Source: Mycolicibacter senuensis (GTDB taxonomy: Bacteria; Actinomycetota; Actinomycetes; Mycobacteriales; Mycobacteriaceae). From it: a stretch of 51,981 bases of DNA. Positions 34,044 to 41,461 of the stretch are shown piece after piece. Below the pieces are notes generated by a model. That model worked only from the letters and a program-made list of their open reading frames with translations, searched no databases and was not told the DNA's origin. Location of the stretch: NCBI RefSeq assembly GCF_003284925.1, contig NZ_QMEX01000016.1, positions 1 through 51,981 of the forward strand, given 5' to 3'. A program made the position numbers and the translations under genes. Each line of letters starts with the position of its first letter. Position 1 is the stretch's first letter.

Positions 34044-35554
34044 GGTCGCCTGTTCGCCCTGGCCTGCACGATCGCCTCCGACCATGCCTTCCCGGCGTCG
34101 CCGCCCGGCCAATCGTCGAGAGTGTCGATGTAGAGCTGACGCATGCGGGCCACCCACTCGTCAAGCTCGCGGCGAGACCAACCGGCGGTGGGTACCGGCT
34201 CGTGCACGACAACCTCGATGGTGCCTTCCTGCGCGATTTTCGCGTGCCGCCACATGATTTCGCCCGCATTGCGGATGACGATCGGGACGATCGGAACGCC
34301 CGCGTCGCGGGCCAGGTGAAACCCGCCCTTCTTGAACTCACCGATTCGCGGACTGAACGAGCGCGTGCCCTCCGGCGACATGGCGATTGACACCCCGGCG
34401 CGCAGCTTGTCCACCGCGGGTTGCATCGCCGAGATCGCTTTCGACGTGTCGGAACGGTCCACGAATGCGACATCGGCCAGCGCCAATAGCGGTCCGAGCA
34501 GCGGAATCTGCTTGACTTCCGCCTTGGCCACCAGGGTGAATCCGCGTTGGATGACCCTCGAGGCGACCAGCGCGTCGATCAGCGTGCTCTGGTGGTTGAC
34601 GAAGAAAACCGCCGGGCGGCGCGCGGTGTGCCTCTGCCCGATGACCTCAAACCCGATATTGCCCACACGTGAGCCGACCCGACCGAACACGGACGTGGTC
34701 AGGTCCATTCCACCCCGACTGTCCCTGGTCAGGGCCCCGACGACTGCGCCGGCGCCCACGGCTGTCACAAAGCTGCCGTACAACGCCGCCGTCCGGGCCA
34801 GCGCCACCGGATGCAGTTGGGTGCGGTTGGCTGGCAACCGCAGGACATCCCAACCGCGCTCGCCGGCACAGCGCGCCAGCGCCGGCGCCGGGTTGACCGG
34901 ATGCGGAAACCCGACCGCGTCGAGCAGTGACACGTCTTCCCCGCCGTCAGCGTAGGCGTGGCTGGCGTTCAGCGTGATCCCCTTGCACCGGGCGAAGTTT
35001 TGGACCGCTGAGAGTTTTTCCGCACCCCACAGCGGCCGGCCGGCCAAACGGCCGGTGAGCACGCCGTCGCGAGTCTCCAGCTCGGTGCACAGCATGTGAC
35101 CGATACCCAGTTCGCGGGCCGTCGGCGCAGCCTGGTCCCGGGTCGCCGAAGTCGCGATGACCACGGTGTGGCCGCGGTTCTGGTGGGCTCGCACCAGCCG
35201 CCAGGCGCCGTGAAACAGTGCGCCGGCAAGGTGCTGGGCGAACAATTGCTCGCCGAGTGCCATCAGCTCGTTCTCGGTGCGACCCGCCCAGCCGCGGATT
35301 TCTTGCAGCATGAGATCGGTGAACGCGTCTTCGTCGAGCGGCCCGGCGGGCGCTACTCGCAGCGTGCGCATCAACTCGTCCAGTTCGAAGTTGCGCGCGC
35401 GGTGGCTATACCGAGATCTGATCGAATGTGCCGCGATCAGTGTCCCATCGAAGTCGAAGAAGGCGGCCACCTTTGGCCCGCCGGGCCCCGCTTTGATCCC
35501 GGCAATGATGTCGTCGACCCCGATCACCGAAGGCGCGGCCACACCACCGCTCAT
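34040..35554 (-). CDS. plsC: Bifunctional HAD phosphatase / 1-acylglycerol-3-phosphate acyltransferase (PlsC, Rv2483c type)
   Basis: About 504 aa from ATG 35554; an upstream in-frame start at 35626 would add 24 residues, and no clear ribosome site decides. N-terminal HAD-IB phosphatase: F-F-D-F-D-G-T-L near 32-39, motif II A-T-S-A-T near 134, Y-A-D-G-G-E-D near 200. C-terminal acyltransferase: N-H-Q-S-T-L-I-D near 320, F-V-D-R-S-D near 365, S-P-E-G-T-R-S-F near 400. The first acyltransferase motif is HX5D, one residue longer than the normal HX4D. Makes phosphatidic acid; role of the phosphatase half is unclear. Confidence 0.88.
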   Translation of the reverse strand: MSGGVAAPSVIGVDDIIAGIKAGPGGPKVAAFFDFDGTLIAAHSIRSRYSHRARNFELDELMRTLRVAPAGPLDEDAFTDLMLQEIRGWAGRTENELMALGEQLFAQHLAGALFHGAWRLVRAHQNRGHTVVIATSATRDQAAPTARELGIGHMLCTELETRDGVLTGRLAGRPLWGAEKLSAVQNFARCKGITLNASHAYADGGEDVSLLDAVGFPHPVNPAPALARCAGERGWDVLRLPANRTQLHPVALARTAALYGSFVTAVGAGAVVGALTRDSRGGMDLTTSVFGRVGSRVGNIGFEVIGQRHTARRPAVFFVNHQSTLIDALVASRVIQRGFTLVAKAEVKQIPLLGPLLALADVAFVDRSDTSKAISAMQPAVDKLRAGVSIAMSPEGTRSFSPRIGEFKKGGFHLARDAGVPIVPIVIRNAGEIMWRHAKIAQEGTIEVVVHEPVPTAGWSRRELDEWVARMRQLYIDTLDDWPGGDAGKAWSEAIVQARANRRP

Positions 35555-35954
35555 CGCAGTGGTACCCGCGTCAACGCGGGCCCGCACACCACGCCACCCC
35601 GTGGTGTTTCGGGTGATCTGCCACAAGTTTCATTCCAGCTCCTCGCTGCCTCGGCAGGTCTCACTATGGAGCGTCGACGCGGCGGGGCCAAGAGCACGGG
35701 GGCGAAATACCTCCATCGCAGAGCAAGTACCACCCTATGTGGTGAGGCGGCGCGAGAGACCGCTCGGCCAGACTCGCTATACCGGCTCAACGCATGAAGG
35801 GGCAGCGAATGCAGATCCCAGCCGTGGTCGGCCGGCCGGCCGACGTGGGCGCATCGGATCAGCGCGGTGTGACCCCCAAATACCGGGCCCAGCGCCAACG
35901 GCGTCGTCGGGCCAGCGGCGGGACCACCGAAGCCCTACCGGCACCGGGACATCG
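35555..35954. promoter_or_regulatory. Divergent intergenic region with two hairpins next to plsC
   Basis: 400 bases with no convincing gene. CCCGCG-TCAA-CGCGGG (35565-35580) and ACACCACG-N6-CGTGGTGT (35586-35607) stand side by side just before the plsC ATG, so the plsC leader RNA could fold into two stem-loops (or the second is an operator). A CTATACC around 35777 may be a -10 toward the hydrolase. Confidence 0.5.
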
Positions 35955-36896
35955 GTGAACATACCGAGTTCGCGGAATGCCACCCTGGTCTCGGCGCTGC
36001 TGGCCGGCAGCGCGGTCGCGGCGGCAGCCAGGATCGCGCGGCGGGCCGACGACGGGCCGCGTTCGGCCCTGCCCGCACTGGACTTGAGTGCCGGCCACCG
36101 CGCCGGTAGCGGAACTCCGCTGCTACTGCTGCACGGCATCACCGCGATCTGGCGTGTGTGGTCCCCCGTGCTGCCGCATCTGGAGCCGCACCACGACGTG
36201 ATTGCGCTGACGCTGCCGGGCCACGCCGGTGGCCCTGCGTTGGGCGGGCGGGTCGGGCCACCGGTTGACGCGCTTGCCGACGGCATCGAAGCTGAGCTCG
36301 GCCGGCTGGGCCTGCAGCGGGTGCACGTGGTCGGAAATTCCCTGGGCGGGTGGCTGAGTATCGAGCTGGCGCGCCGCAACCGGGCGCGTTCCCTGGTGTT
36401 GTTCAGCCCGGCAGGGGCCTGGGTGTCCCAGCGCCGGATCGAGACGCTCGCTGCCACGATCCGGGGCTCCGCCAGTGTCCTCAGTCGCTGCGCGGGGCGC
36501 GCCGACAGCATCGCTTCCAACGGCGCGCTGCGCCGGCTGCTGTTGGCTTCCCAGGTCGCCCATCCTGATCGCGTCGCCCCCGAGATATTGGCGGCACTAA
36601 TCCGGGCCAACGCCGAAGCCCCCGCCGTCGCGTCGCTGGCCCGAGCCCTGCCACGACATCAGGTCAAGCTGTTGCCGGCCGACCGGGACTATCCGGTGCG
36701 GGTCGTCTGGGCAGAGCGCGACCGGGTGTTGCCGTTCAAGCACTTCGGTGTCCCGATGCTGACGCGGCTCCCGGGCGCGGAGTCGGTGTGGCTGCGTGGG
36801 GTCGGACATGTCCCGATGTCCGACGACCCCGCAGCGGTGGCCGCGCTGATCCGAGAAGTCACCGCCGAGGTCGACCGAACCGCGGCTTCGAGATGA
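35955..36896 (+). CDS. Alpha/beta-hydrolase
   Basis: 313 aa from GTG 35955. N-terminal hydrophobic alanine-rich stretch (S-A-L-L-A-G-S-A-V-A-A-A-A) may be a weak signal or anchor. Hydrolase core: L-L-L-L-H-G-I near 53-59, nucleophile Ser in G-N-S-L-G-G near 126, Asp in W-A-E-R-D-R-V-L-P near 250, His in G-V-G-H-V-P-M near 284. Likely esterase or lipase; substrate unknown. The fbpD start lies nine bases after its stop, so the two are probably co-transcribed. Confidence 0.86.
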   Translation: MNIPSSRNATLVSALLAGSAVAAAARIARRADDGPRSALPALDLSAGHRAGSGTPLLLLHGITAIWRVWSPVLPHLEPHHDVIALTLPGHAGGPALGGRVGPPVDALADGIEAELGRLGLQRVHVVGNSLGGWLSIELARRNRARSLVLFSPAGAWVSQRRIETLAATIRGSASVLSRCAGRADSIASNGALRRLLLASQVAHPDRVAPEILAALIRANAEAPAVASLARALPRHQVKLLPADRDYPVRVVWAERDRVLPFKHFGVPMLTRLPGAESVWLRGVGHVPMSDDPAAVAALIREVTAEVDRTAASR

Positions 36897-36904
36897 GGTG
36901 GGTA

Positions 36905-37798
36905 ATGAAAAGTTTTGTCATGATGTTGCGGCCGGTGTTCGCCGCCGTGTTGGCACTGACGATCTGGGGCGCTACCTCTGCGACCAGTACAGCCCAGGCC
37001 GACGTCGAGACCCTGATGGTGCCGTCGGCGGCGATGGGCCGCGACATCCCGGTGGCGTTCCGGGGCGGCGGGTCGCATGCCGTGTACCTGTTGGATGCGT
37101 TCGACGCCGGCCCCGATATCAGCAACTGGGTCACCGCCGGCAACGCGATGAACACCCTTGGTGGTAAGGGAGTCTCGGTGGCAGCGCCCGCGGGCGGTGC
37201 GTACAGCATGTACACAGACTGGGAACGCGACGGCTCCAAGCAGTGGGAAACCTTCTTGTCCACGGAACTGCCGGACTGGTTGGCCACCAACAAGGGCCTG
37301 GCACCGGGTGGCCACGCCGTGGTCGGCGCCGCGCAGGGCGGCTACGCCGCCGTGGCGCTGGCCGCGTTTCACCCCGACCGATTCCGTTACGCCGGCTCGA
37401 TGTCCGGTTTTCTCTACCCCTCTCAGACCGCAATGACCGGCGCGATCAACGCCGGCATGGCGCAGTTCGGTGGCGTCAACTCCGATGACATGTGGGGGAT
37501 GCCCCAGTTGGGGCGATGGAAGTGGCGTGACCCGTACGCGCATGCGGCCTTGCTCGCGCAGAACAACGCCCGGTTGTGGGTTTTCAGCCCGCAAACCCTG
37601 ACCGCCAGCAACCCGGCCGCGATGCTCGGAGTCGCCGACCAGGCGCAGGGTAGCAACCGGATGTTCTTGGCCCAATACCGCAGCGTCGGCGGGAGCAACG
37701 GGCACTTCGACTTCCCCGTCAGCGGTGACCACGGCTGGTCGACCTGGGGCTCGCAGCTCGGTGCGATGTCCGGCGACCTAATCTCTACCATCCGGTAG
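36905..37798 (+). CDS. fbpD: MPT51/FbpD, non-catalytic antigen 85-like secreted protein
   Basis: 297 aa; close to remembered M. tuberculosis MPT51 (299 aa) along its length, e.g. G-P-H/S-H-A-V-Y-L-L-D-A-F and S-N-W-V-T-A-G-N-A-M-N-T-L. Signal peptide at about 1-31 (ends A-T-S-T-A-Q-A). The mycolyltransferase nucleophile is absent: G-A-A-Q-G-G-Y replaces G-x-S-M-x-G. MPT51 is secreted, binds fibronectin and host polysaccharide, and lacks mycolyltransfer activity. ATG 36905 has GAGGTGG before it. In M. tuberculosis fbpD lies beside fbpA; here it follows an alpha/beta-hydrolase. Confidence 0.93.
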   Translation: MKSFVMMLRPVFAAVLALTIWGATSATSTAQADVETLMVPSAAMGRDIPVAFRGGGSHAVYLLDAFDAGPDISNWVTAGNAMNTLGGKGVSVAAPAGGAYSMYTDWERDGSKQWETFLSTELPDWLATNKGLAPGGHAVVGAAQGGYAAVALAAFHPDRFRYAGSMSGFLYPSQTAMTGAINAGMAQFGGVNSDDMWGMPQLGRWKWRDPYAHAALLAQNNARLWVFSPQTLTASNPAAMLGVADQAQGSNRMFLAQYRSVGGSNGHFDFPVSGDHGWSTWGSQLGAMSGDLISTIR

Positions 37799-37811
37799 CG
37801 CAGACCCACGC

Positions 37812-37916
37812 GCTCGCGCCTGGGGCAGTCATGCCGCGGCGATCTACGCCGAGTTCGCCGCCGAGCACGGCGCGCAGGACTTCAGCGCGGTGATCAACCT
37901 GCTGCGGGAGAGCTGA
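37812..37916 (+). pseudogene. C-terminal remnant of a 3-hydroxyisobutyrate dehydrogenase gene (mmsB)
   Basis: The 120-base gap after fbpD translates in one frame as A-R-A-W-G-S-H-A-A-A-I-Y-A-E-F-A, then A-E-H-G-A-Q-D-F-S-A-V-I-N-L-L-R-E-S-stop. This reads like the C-terminus of actinobacterial 3-hydroxyisobutyrate dehydrogenases (G-x-H-A-A-x-x-Y, D-F-S-A-V-I). No start codon in frame and no room for the rest of the enzyme, so it is a leftover of a deletion. Confidence 0.6.
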
Positions 37917-37920
37917 GCGG

Positions 37921-38571
37921 CTACTTCGCGATTGCCATCACCGCGCCCGGCCTCAGCCAGCCGATGATCCTCACCAGCGTGGCGTCATCGATCGCTACGC
38001 AGCCCGCCGTCGGCCCGCCGTCGGTGCTGTGGAAGAAGTAGGCGGAGCCGTCACCGGGTGTGCGAGTTTTATTGACGCCGATGACCACCGCATGCCGGTA
38101 CTGCGGGATGTTGAGGTTCTCACTGGCCGCCGTGTTGAACGGGCACTGGGCTTTCTTGCAGACCTGCATGGTGTTGTAGGTCGGGCTGTTGGAGTCGCTG
38201 TCCCACCAGTGGTCGGATCCGACCTGCACATACGGCAGGCCGCCGCCGGGGTTCGGCGCGGTGCCAAACGCCGAATCGAGCGTGTAGAACCCCATCGGGG
38301 TCGACGGCTCGCCTTCTTTGGTTTGCGGGGTGATGCCCGCCGAGCCGACATACGCCGGAATCCCGGCCGCGACCGGTTCCCAGCCCGCGGCAGTCCGCTG
38401 ATAGACATCGATCTTTGCGGTCGAATGGCCTACTCCGACAACCGAAACCACCTGGGTGGCGTTGCCGACCGCATTGCCGAACCATGGTTCGACGACTGCC
38501 GCGGCCGGTGGCGCGGTCACGCCCATCGCACACAGCGCTGTGCACAGCAGAACTACCAGTCGACGCACCAC
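37921..38571 (-). CDS. Secreted YkuD-type L,D-transpeptidase family protein
   Basis: 216 aa from GTG 38571. Signal peptide V-R-R-L-V-V-L-L-C-T-A-L-C-A with cleavage after A-P-P-A-A-A (about residue 26). YkuD core: T-P-x-G-F-Y-T-L near 86-93, then H-S-T-D-G-G-P-T-A-G-C-V-A-I near 178-191, giving the catalytic His and Cys. The usual Arg after Cys (S-x-G-C-x-R) is replaced by V-A, so it belongs to the ErfK/YnhG-like side branch. Acts outside the membrane on peptidoglycan or a related peptide (inferred). The first and second GTG are adjacent. Confidence 0.85.
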   Translation of the reverse strand: MVRRLVVLLCTALCAMGVTAPPAAAVVEPWFGNAVGNATQVVSVVGVGHSTAKIDVYQRTAAGWEPVAAGIPAYVGSAGITPQTKEGEPSTPMGFYTLDSAFGTAPNPGGGLPYVQVGSDHWWDSDSNSPTYNTMQVCKKAQCPFNTAASENLNIPQYRHAVVIGVNKTRTPGDGSAYFFHSTDGGPTAGCVAIDDATLVRIIGWLRPGAVMAIAK

Positions 38572-38611
38572 GTCATGGTCGGTGACCGCTGCCGTCAGCG
38601 TCAAATAGTGA

Positions 38612-39145
38612 TCAGCCTGCTTCGCGGCAGCTGAAGCGGGCCACCACCCGCTGCGCCTGCAGCTCCCGACAGCCGTTGGCCGACAACCCGTCGTAGCCGC
38701 CGGTGTCGGCGAAGATCGCCGGCAGGCCGATGGCCGCGGCGGTCCGGGCACCGGCCTCGGATCCGGCGATCACCAGCGACTCACCGGCGACAATGCCCAG
38801 CTCCCACAGCGCCAGCCGGTAGAGCTCGGCGTCACCGGAGGGACCGATGAGGTCCTCGGCGGTCACGATGGTCTCGGTCATGCCGTCCCCGATCAGTTCC
38901 CGCACCCGGGCCTGCACCGCGTCGCGCGGTCCGGCGCCGACCACGGCCACCCAGAGACCATTGGCGAACAGGCTCAGCACCAGGTCCACCAGCCCGGAGC
39001 GGGGCTCGCCGTCGGCGTCGGCAAGGGCGTCGATGTCGAAGATCACCGCTTGCAGGGGGTACACCTCGGCATCGGGGTGCACCTGGTCCCACCAGAACGG
39101 GCGGCCGGCACTGGTCCATGTCGCGAGCTCGGTTGTGATCTGCAT
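38612..39145 (-). CDS. HAD-like hydrolase
   Basis: 177 aa from ATG 39145. Motif I is V-I-F-D-I-D-A-L near 36-43 (DxD kept, but not the usual G-T after it). Later V-I-A-G-S-E-A-G-A near 135 takes the place of the G-D-S motif, and G-L-P-A-I-F-A-D-T-G-G-Y closes the fold. C-terminal hydrophilic tail has two Cys. Probably a diverged phosphatase or phosphomutase-like protein; activity uncertain. A C5/G5 palindrome is centred about 42 bases before the start. Confidence 0.72.
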   Translation of the reverse strand: MQITTELATWTSAGRPFWWDQVHPDAEVYPLQAVIFDIDALADADGEPRSGLVDLVLSLFANGLWVAVVGAGPRDAVQARVRELIGDGMTETIVTAEDLIGPSGDAELYRLALWELGIVAGESLVIAGSEAGARTAAAIGLPAIFADTGGYDGLSANGCRELQAQRVVARFSCREAG

Positions 39146-39448
39146 AACAGCAGGATGCCGAAGATCGGCTCGGTCGTCCTCCCCCATCCGGGGGAACCGT
39201 CCGGGTAATCGCCGGAGGGTCTGAGCGGGGGCACTGAACCGGCTGAGTTTTTCGTCGGTCCACCGCCCTCCGGGTCGGCTCCGCCGAGCCTCGCCGAACC
39301 GCCGAGCCAATGCGGCGGCCCCGGCGTCGGCTCACCTCCACCGCCCCTTCGGGCCGGCTCCGCCGAGCCTCGCCGAACCGCCGAGCCAATGCGGCGGCCC
39401 CGGCGTCGGCTCACCTCCACCGCCCCTCCGGGGCCTTATTGTCTTGCT
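39146..39448. promoter_or_regulatory. Divergent promoter region: C5/G5 palindrome plus tandem repeat
   Basis: 303 bases between the HAD-like gene (-) and the response regulator (+). TCCCCCAT-CCGGGGGA (39180-39195) is an eight-by-eight palindrome with only the central pair positions off. The rest is mostly the 79-bp tandem repeat. TATTGT at 39438-39443 stands five bases before the regulator ATG, fitting a leaderless message. Confidence 0.55.
39259..39437. repeat. 79-bp tandem repeat, about 2.3 copies
   Basis: Copies begin at 39259, 39337 and 39416 (last one partial, about 22 bases). Copies 1 and 2 are nearly identical apart from a 1-base indel and a few changes in the first 20 bases; each holds CCGCCGAGCCTCGCCGAACC and ends CGTCGGCTCACC. 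Copy number could vary between strains (VNTR-like). It lies directly before a response-regulator start. Confidence 0.85.
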
Positions 39449-40099
39449 ATGCCCGTGCGACTGGTCCTCGTCGACGATCACGAGATGGTGATCGAGGGCC
39501 TGCGTGCCATGCTCACCGCGTTCTCCGACCGCATCGAGGTCGTCGGGCAGGCGATCAGCGCCGAACAGGCCCTCGCCGTGGTCGCCGACACCGATCCCGA
39601 CATCGTGCTGTGCGATGTGCGGATGCGCGGTGAGAGCGGCTTGGACCTGTGCCTGGCGCTGCGCGAACGCGATCCGGAACGCAAGATCGTGATGCTGTCG
39701 GTCTATGACGACGAGCAGTACCTGTTCGAAGCGCTGCGGGTCGGTGCGAGCGGCTACCTGCTCAAGAGCATCAGCAGCGACGACCTGGTGCACCAGATCG
39801 AGTTGGCCCATCGCGGCGAGACGGTGATCGATCCGGGCCTGGCCGCCCGGGCGGCCGGCACCGCGGCGCGACTGCAACGCGACGAGTTCTGGCCGGGCGC
39901 TCGCCAGGGCCTGACCCAGCGGGAGAGCGAGATCCTGGCCTGCATGGTCAGCGGACTGTCCAACCGGGGCATCGCCACCAAACTGGTGATCGGCGACGAG
40001 ACCGTCAAGAGCCATCTTCGCTCCATCTACCGCAAGCTGGGGGTGTCCGACCGCACCGGCGCGGTGGCCACCGCATTGCGCGAGGGCATCTACCGGTGA
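39449..40099 (+). CDS. NarL/FixJ-type two-component response regulator
   Basis: 216 aa. Receiver domain about 1-120: acidic pocket D-D-H, phospho-acceptor Asp about 56 in V-L-C-D-V-R-M, conserved S/T in M-L-S-V-Y and Lys in Y-L-L-K-S. LuxR-type helix-turn-helix about 150-212: L-T-Q-R-E-S-E-I-L-A, E-T-V-K-S-H-L-R-S-I-Y-R-K-L. ATG 39449 lacks a Shine-Dalgarno; a -10-like TATTGT suits a leaderless start. Its stop overlaps the kinase GTG by four bases. Confidence 0.92.
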   Translation: MPVRLVLVDDHEMVIEGLRAMLTAFSDRIEVVGQAISAEQALAVVADTDPDIVLCDVRMRGESGLDLCLALRERDPERKIVMLSVYDDEQYLFEALRVGASGYLLKSISSDDLVHQIELAHRGETVIDPGLAARAAGTAARLQRDEFWPGARQGLTQRESEILACMVSGLSNRGIATKLVIGDETVKSHLRSIYRKLGVSDRTGAVATALREGIYR

Positions 40100-41382
40100 G
40101 TGCCGCCGGCAACAACCGGTCCCGCGCCCGCAAGCGGGGCGCGGTACGCGATTTCCGTGATTTCGTCGATGCCAACCACGAGCTGGCGCTGCTGCGGGAG
40201 CTCATCCAGGCCGCTTCCAGCGGACCGGGGGTGGAACCGCTGGCCGCCGCGGCGGCCCGGATGATCACCGCGGCCACCGGCACCGACGTCTGCTTTGTGC
40301 ACGTCCTCGATGACACCGAACGCTCGCTGACCCTGACCGGCGCCACCCCGCCGTTCGACACCGAAGTGGGGAAGATCCGGCTGCCCCTGGGATCCGGGGT
40401 GTCGGGCTGGGTCGCCCGCCACCGCGAGCCGGTGGTGATCAGCGACGACAAGGAGTCCGACCCGCGCTATCTGCCGATCGAGTCGCTGCGCGGGCGCGAG
40501 TTCACCTCGATGGTGTCGGTGCCGATGGAGACCGATCCGGGCGGGCTGGTGGGCGTGCTCAACGTGCACACCGTGGAGCGCCGCGACTTCACCCCCGGCG
40601 ACGTCGAATTGCTGCGGGTGATCGGCCGGCTGATCGCCGGCGCCATGCACCAGGCCCGGCTGCACCGGCAACTGGTGGCCCGGGAACGTGCCCACGAGCT
40701 GTTCGTCGAGCAGGTGATCGAGGCGCAGGAGATCGAGCGGCGCCGACTGGCCGGCGACATCCACGACGGCATCTCGCAGCGACTGGTGACCCTGTCCTAC
40801 CGACTGGATGCGGCCGCTCGGGCGGTCGGCAACGACCCGGACGAGGCGTCGCAGCAACTGGAGGCCGCCCGGGAGCTGGCCGGGCTGACACTGCAGGAGA
40901 CCCGGGTGGCGATCAGCGGGCTGCGGCCGCCGGTGCTCGACGACCTGGGCCTGTCTGGCGGGCTGGCCAGCCTGGCCCAGTCGATACCGCAACTCAACAT
41001 CGAGCTGGATCTGGCCGAGATCCGGCTGCCCGAGCACATCGAGCTGGCGCTGTACCGGATCGCGCAGGAGGGCCTGCAGAACGTCGTCAAGCACGCCGCC
41101 GCGACGACGGTCCGGCTGAGATTCACGGTGACCGCCGACCTCGATGTCGCGCGGCTGGAGATCGTGGACGACGGCGTGGGTTTCGACACCTTCGAGCACC
41201 CGGTCGGCGGCGATGACATGGGCGGCTACGGGGTGTTGTCGATGGCCGAGCGCGCCGAGCTGGTAGGCGGCCGGCTCAACATCCGCTCGCGCCCCGGTGC
41301 GGGCACCGCCGTCACCGCCACCATCCCGGTGCCGTCCCCCTCCGCGCGAGCGGGCGCGTCCCCGGCCGACACACCGGACTGA
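40096..41382 (+). CDS. GAF-domain sensor histidine kinase (HisKA_3 type)
   Basis: 428 aa from GTG 40096. Cytoplasmic, no membrane helix. GAF domain about 45-195 (G-S-G-V-S-G-W-V-A-R near 100). Dimerisation/phospho-acceptor E-R-R-R-L-A-G-D-I-H-D-G-I-S-Q with His about 223. ATPase domain: N-V-V-K-H-A near 333, D-D-G-V-G-F near 357, G-G-Y-G-V-L-S-M-A-E-R-A near 375. Same overall design as mycobacterial DevS/NarS-like kinases but with one GAF. Partner of the overlapping regulator gene; signal unknown. Confidence 0.92.
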   Translation: MSAAGNNRSRARKRGAVRDFRDFVDANHELALLRELIQAASSGPGVEPLAAAAARMITAATGTDVCFVHVLDDTERSLTLTGATPPFDTEVGKIRLPLGSGVSGWVARHREPVVISDDKESDPRYLPIESLRGREFTSMVSVPMETDPGGLVGVLNVHTVERRDFTPGDVELLRVIGRLIAGAMHQARLHRQLVARERAHELFVEQVIEAQEIERRRLAGDIHDGISQRLVTLSYRLDAAARAVGNDPDEASQQLEAARELAGLTLQETRVAISGLRPPVLDDLGLSGGLASLAQSIPQLNIELDLAEIRLPEHIELALYRIAQEGLQNVVKHAAATTVRLRFTVTADLDVARLEIVDDGVGFDTFEHPVGGDDMGGYGVLSMAERAELVGGRLNIRSRPGAGTAVTATIPVPSPSARAGASPADTPD

Positions 41383-41461
41383 TCACCGGGATTGCGCACC
41401 CTCGCGCCCGAAAAAACGCATCCCGGACCACCCCGGAACACCAAGTACGCCACTACGCCCG

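Noticed and set aside
37799..37920. Transcription terminator between fbpD and the L,D-transpeptidase gene
   Set aside because: No strong inverted repeat was found; the stretch is better explained as a gene remnant.
39043..39420. Minus-strand frames starting in the 79-bp repeat (R-R-G-S-A-E-P-like repeats)
   Set aside because: The repeated peptides come only from the DNA repeat; no ribosome site or conserved sequence supports translation.
39449..41382. NarL/NarS of M. tuberculosis (Rv0844c/Rv0845)
   Set aside because: Sizes agree, but the remembered NarL sequence differs clearly and those genes are divergent, not overlapping.
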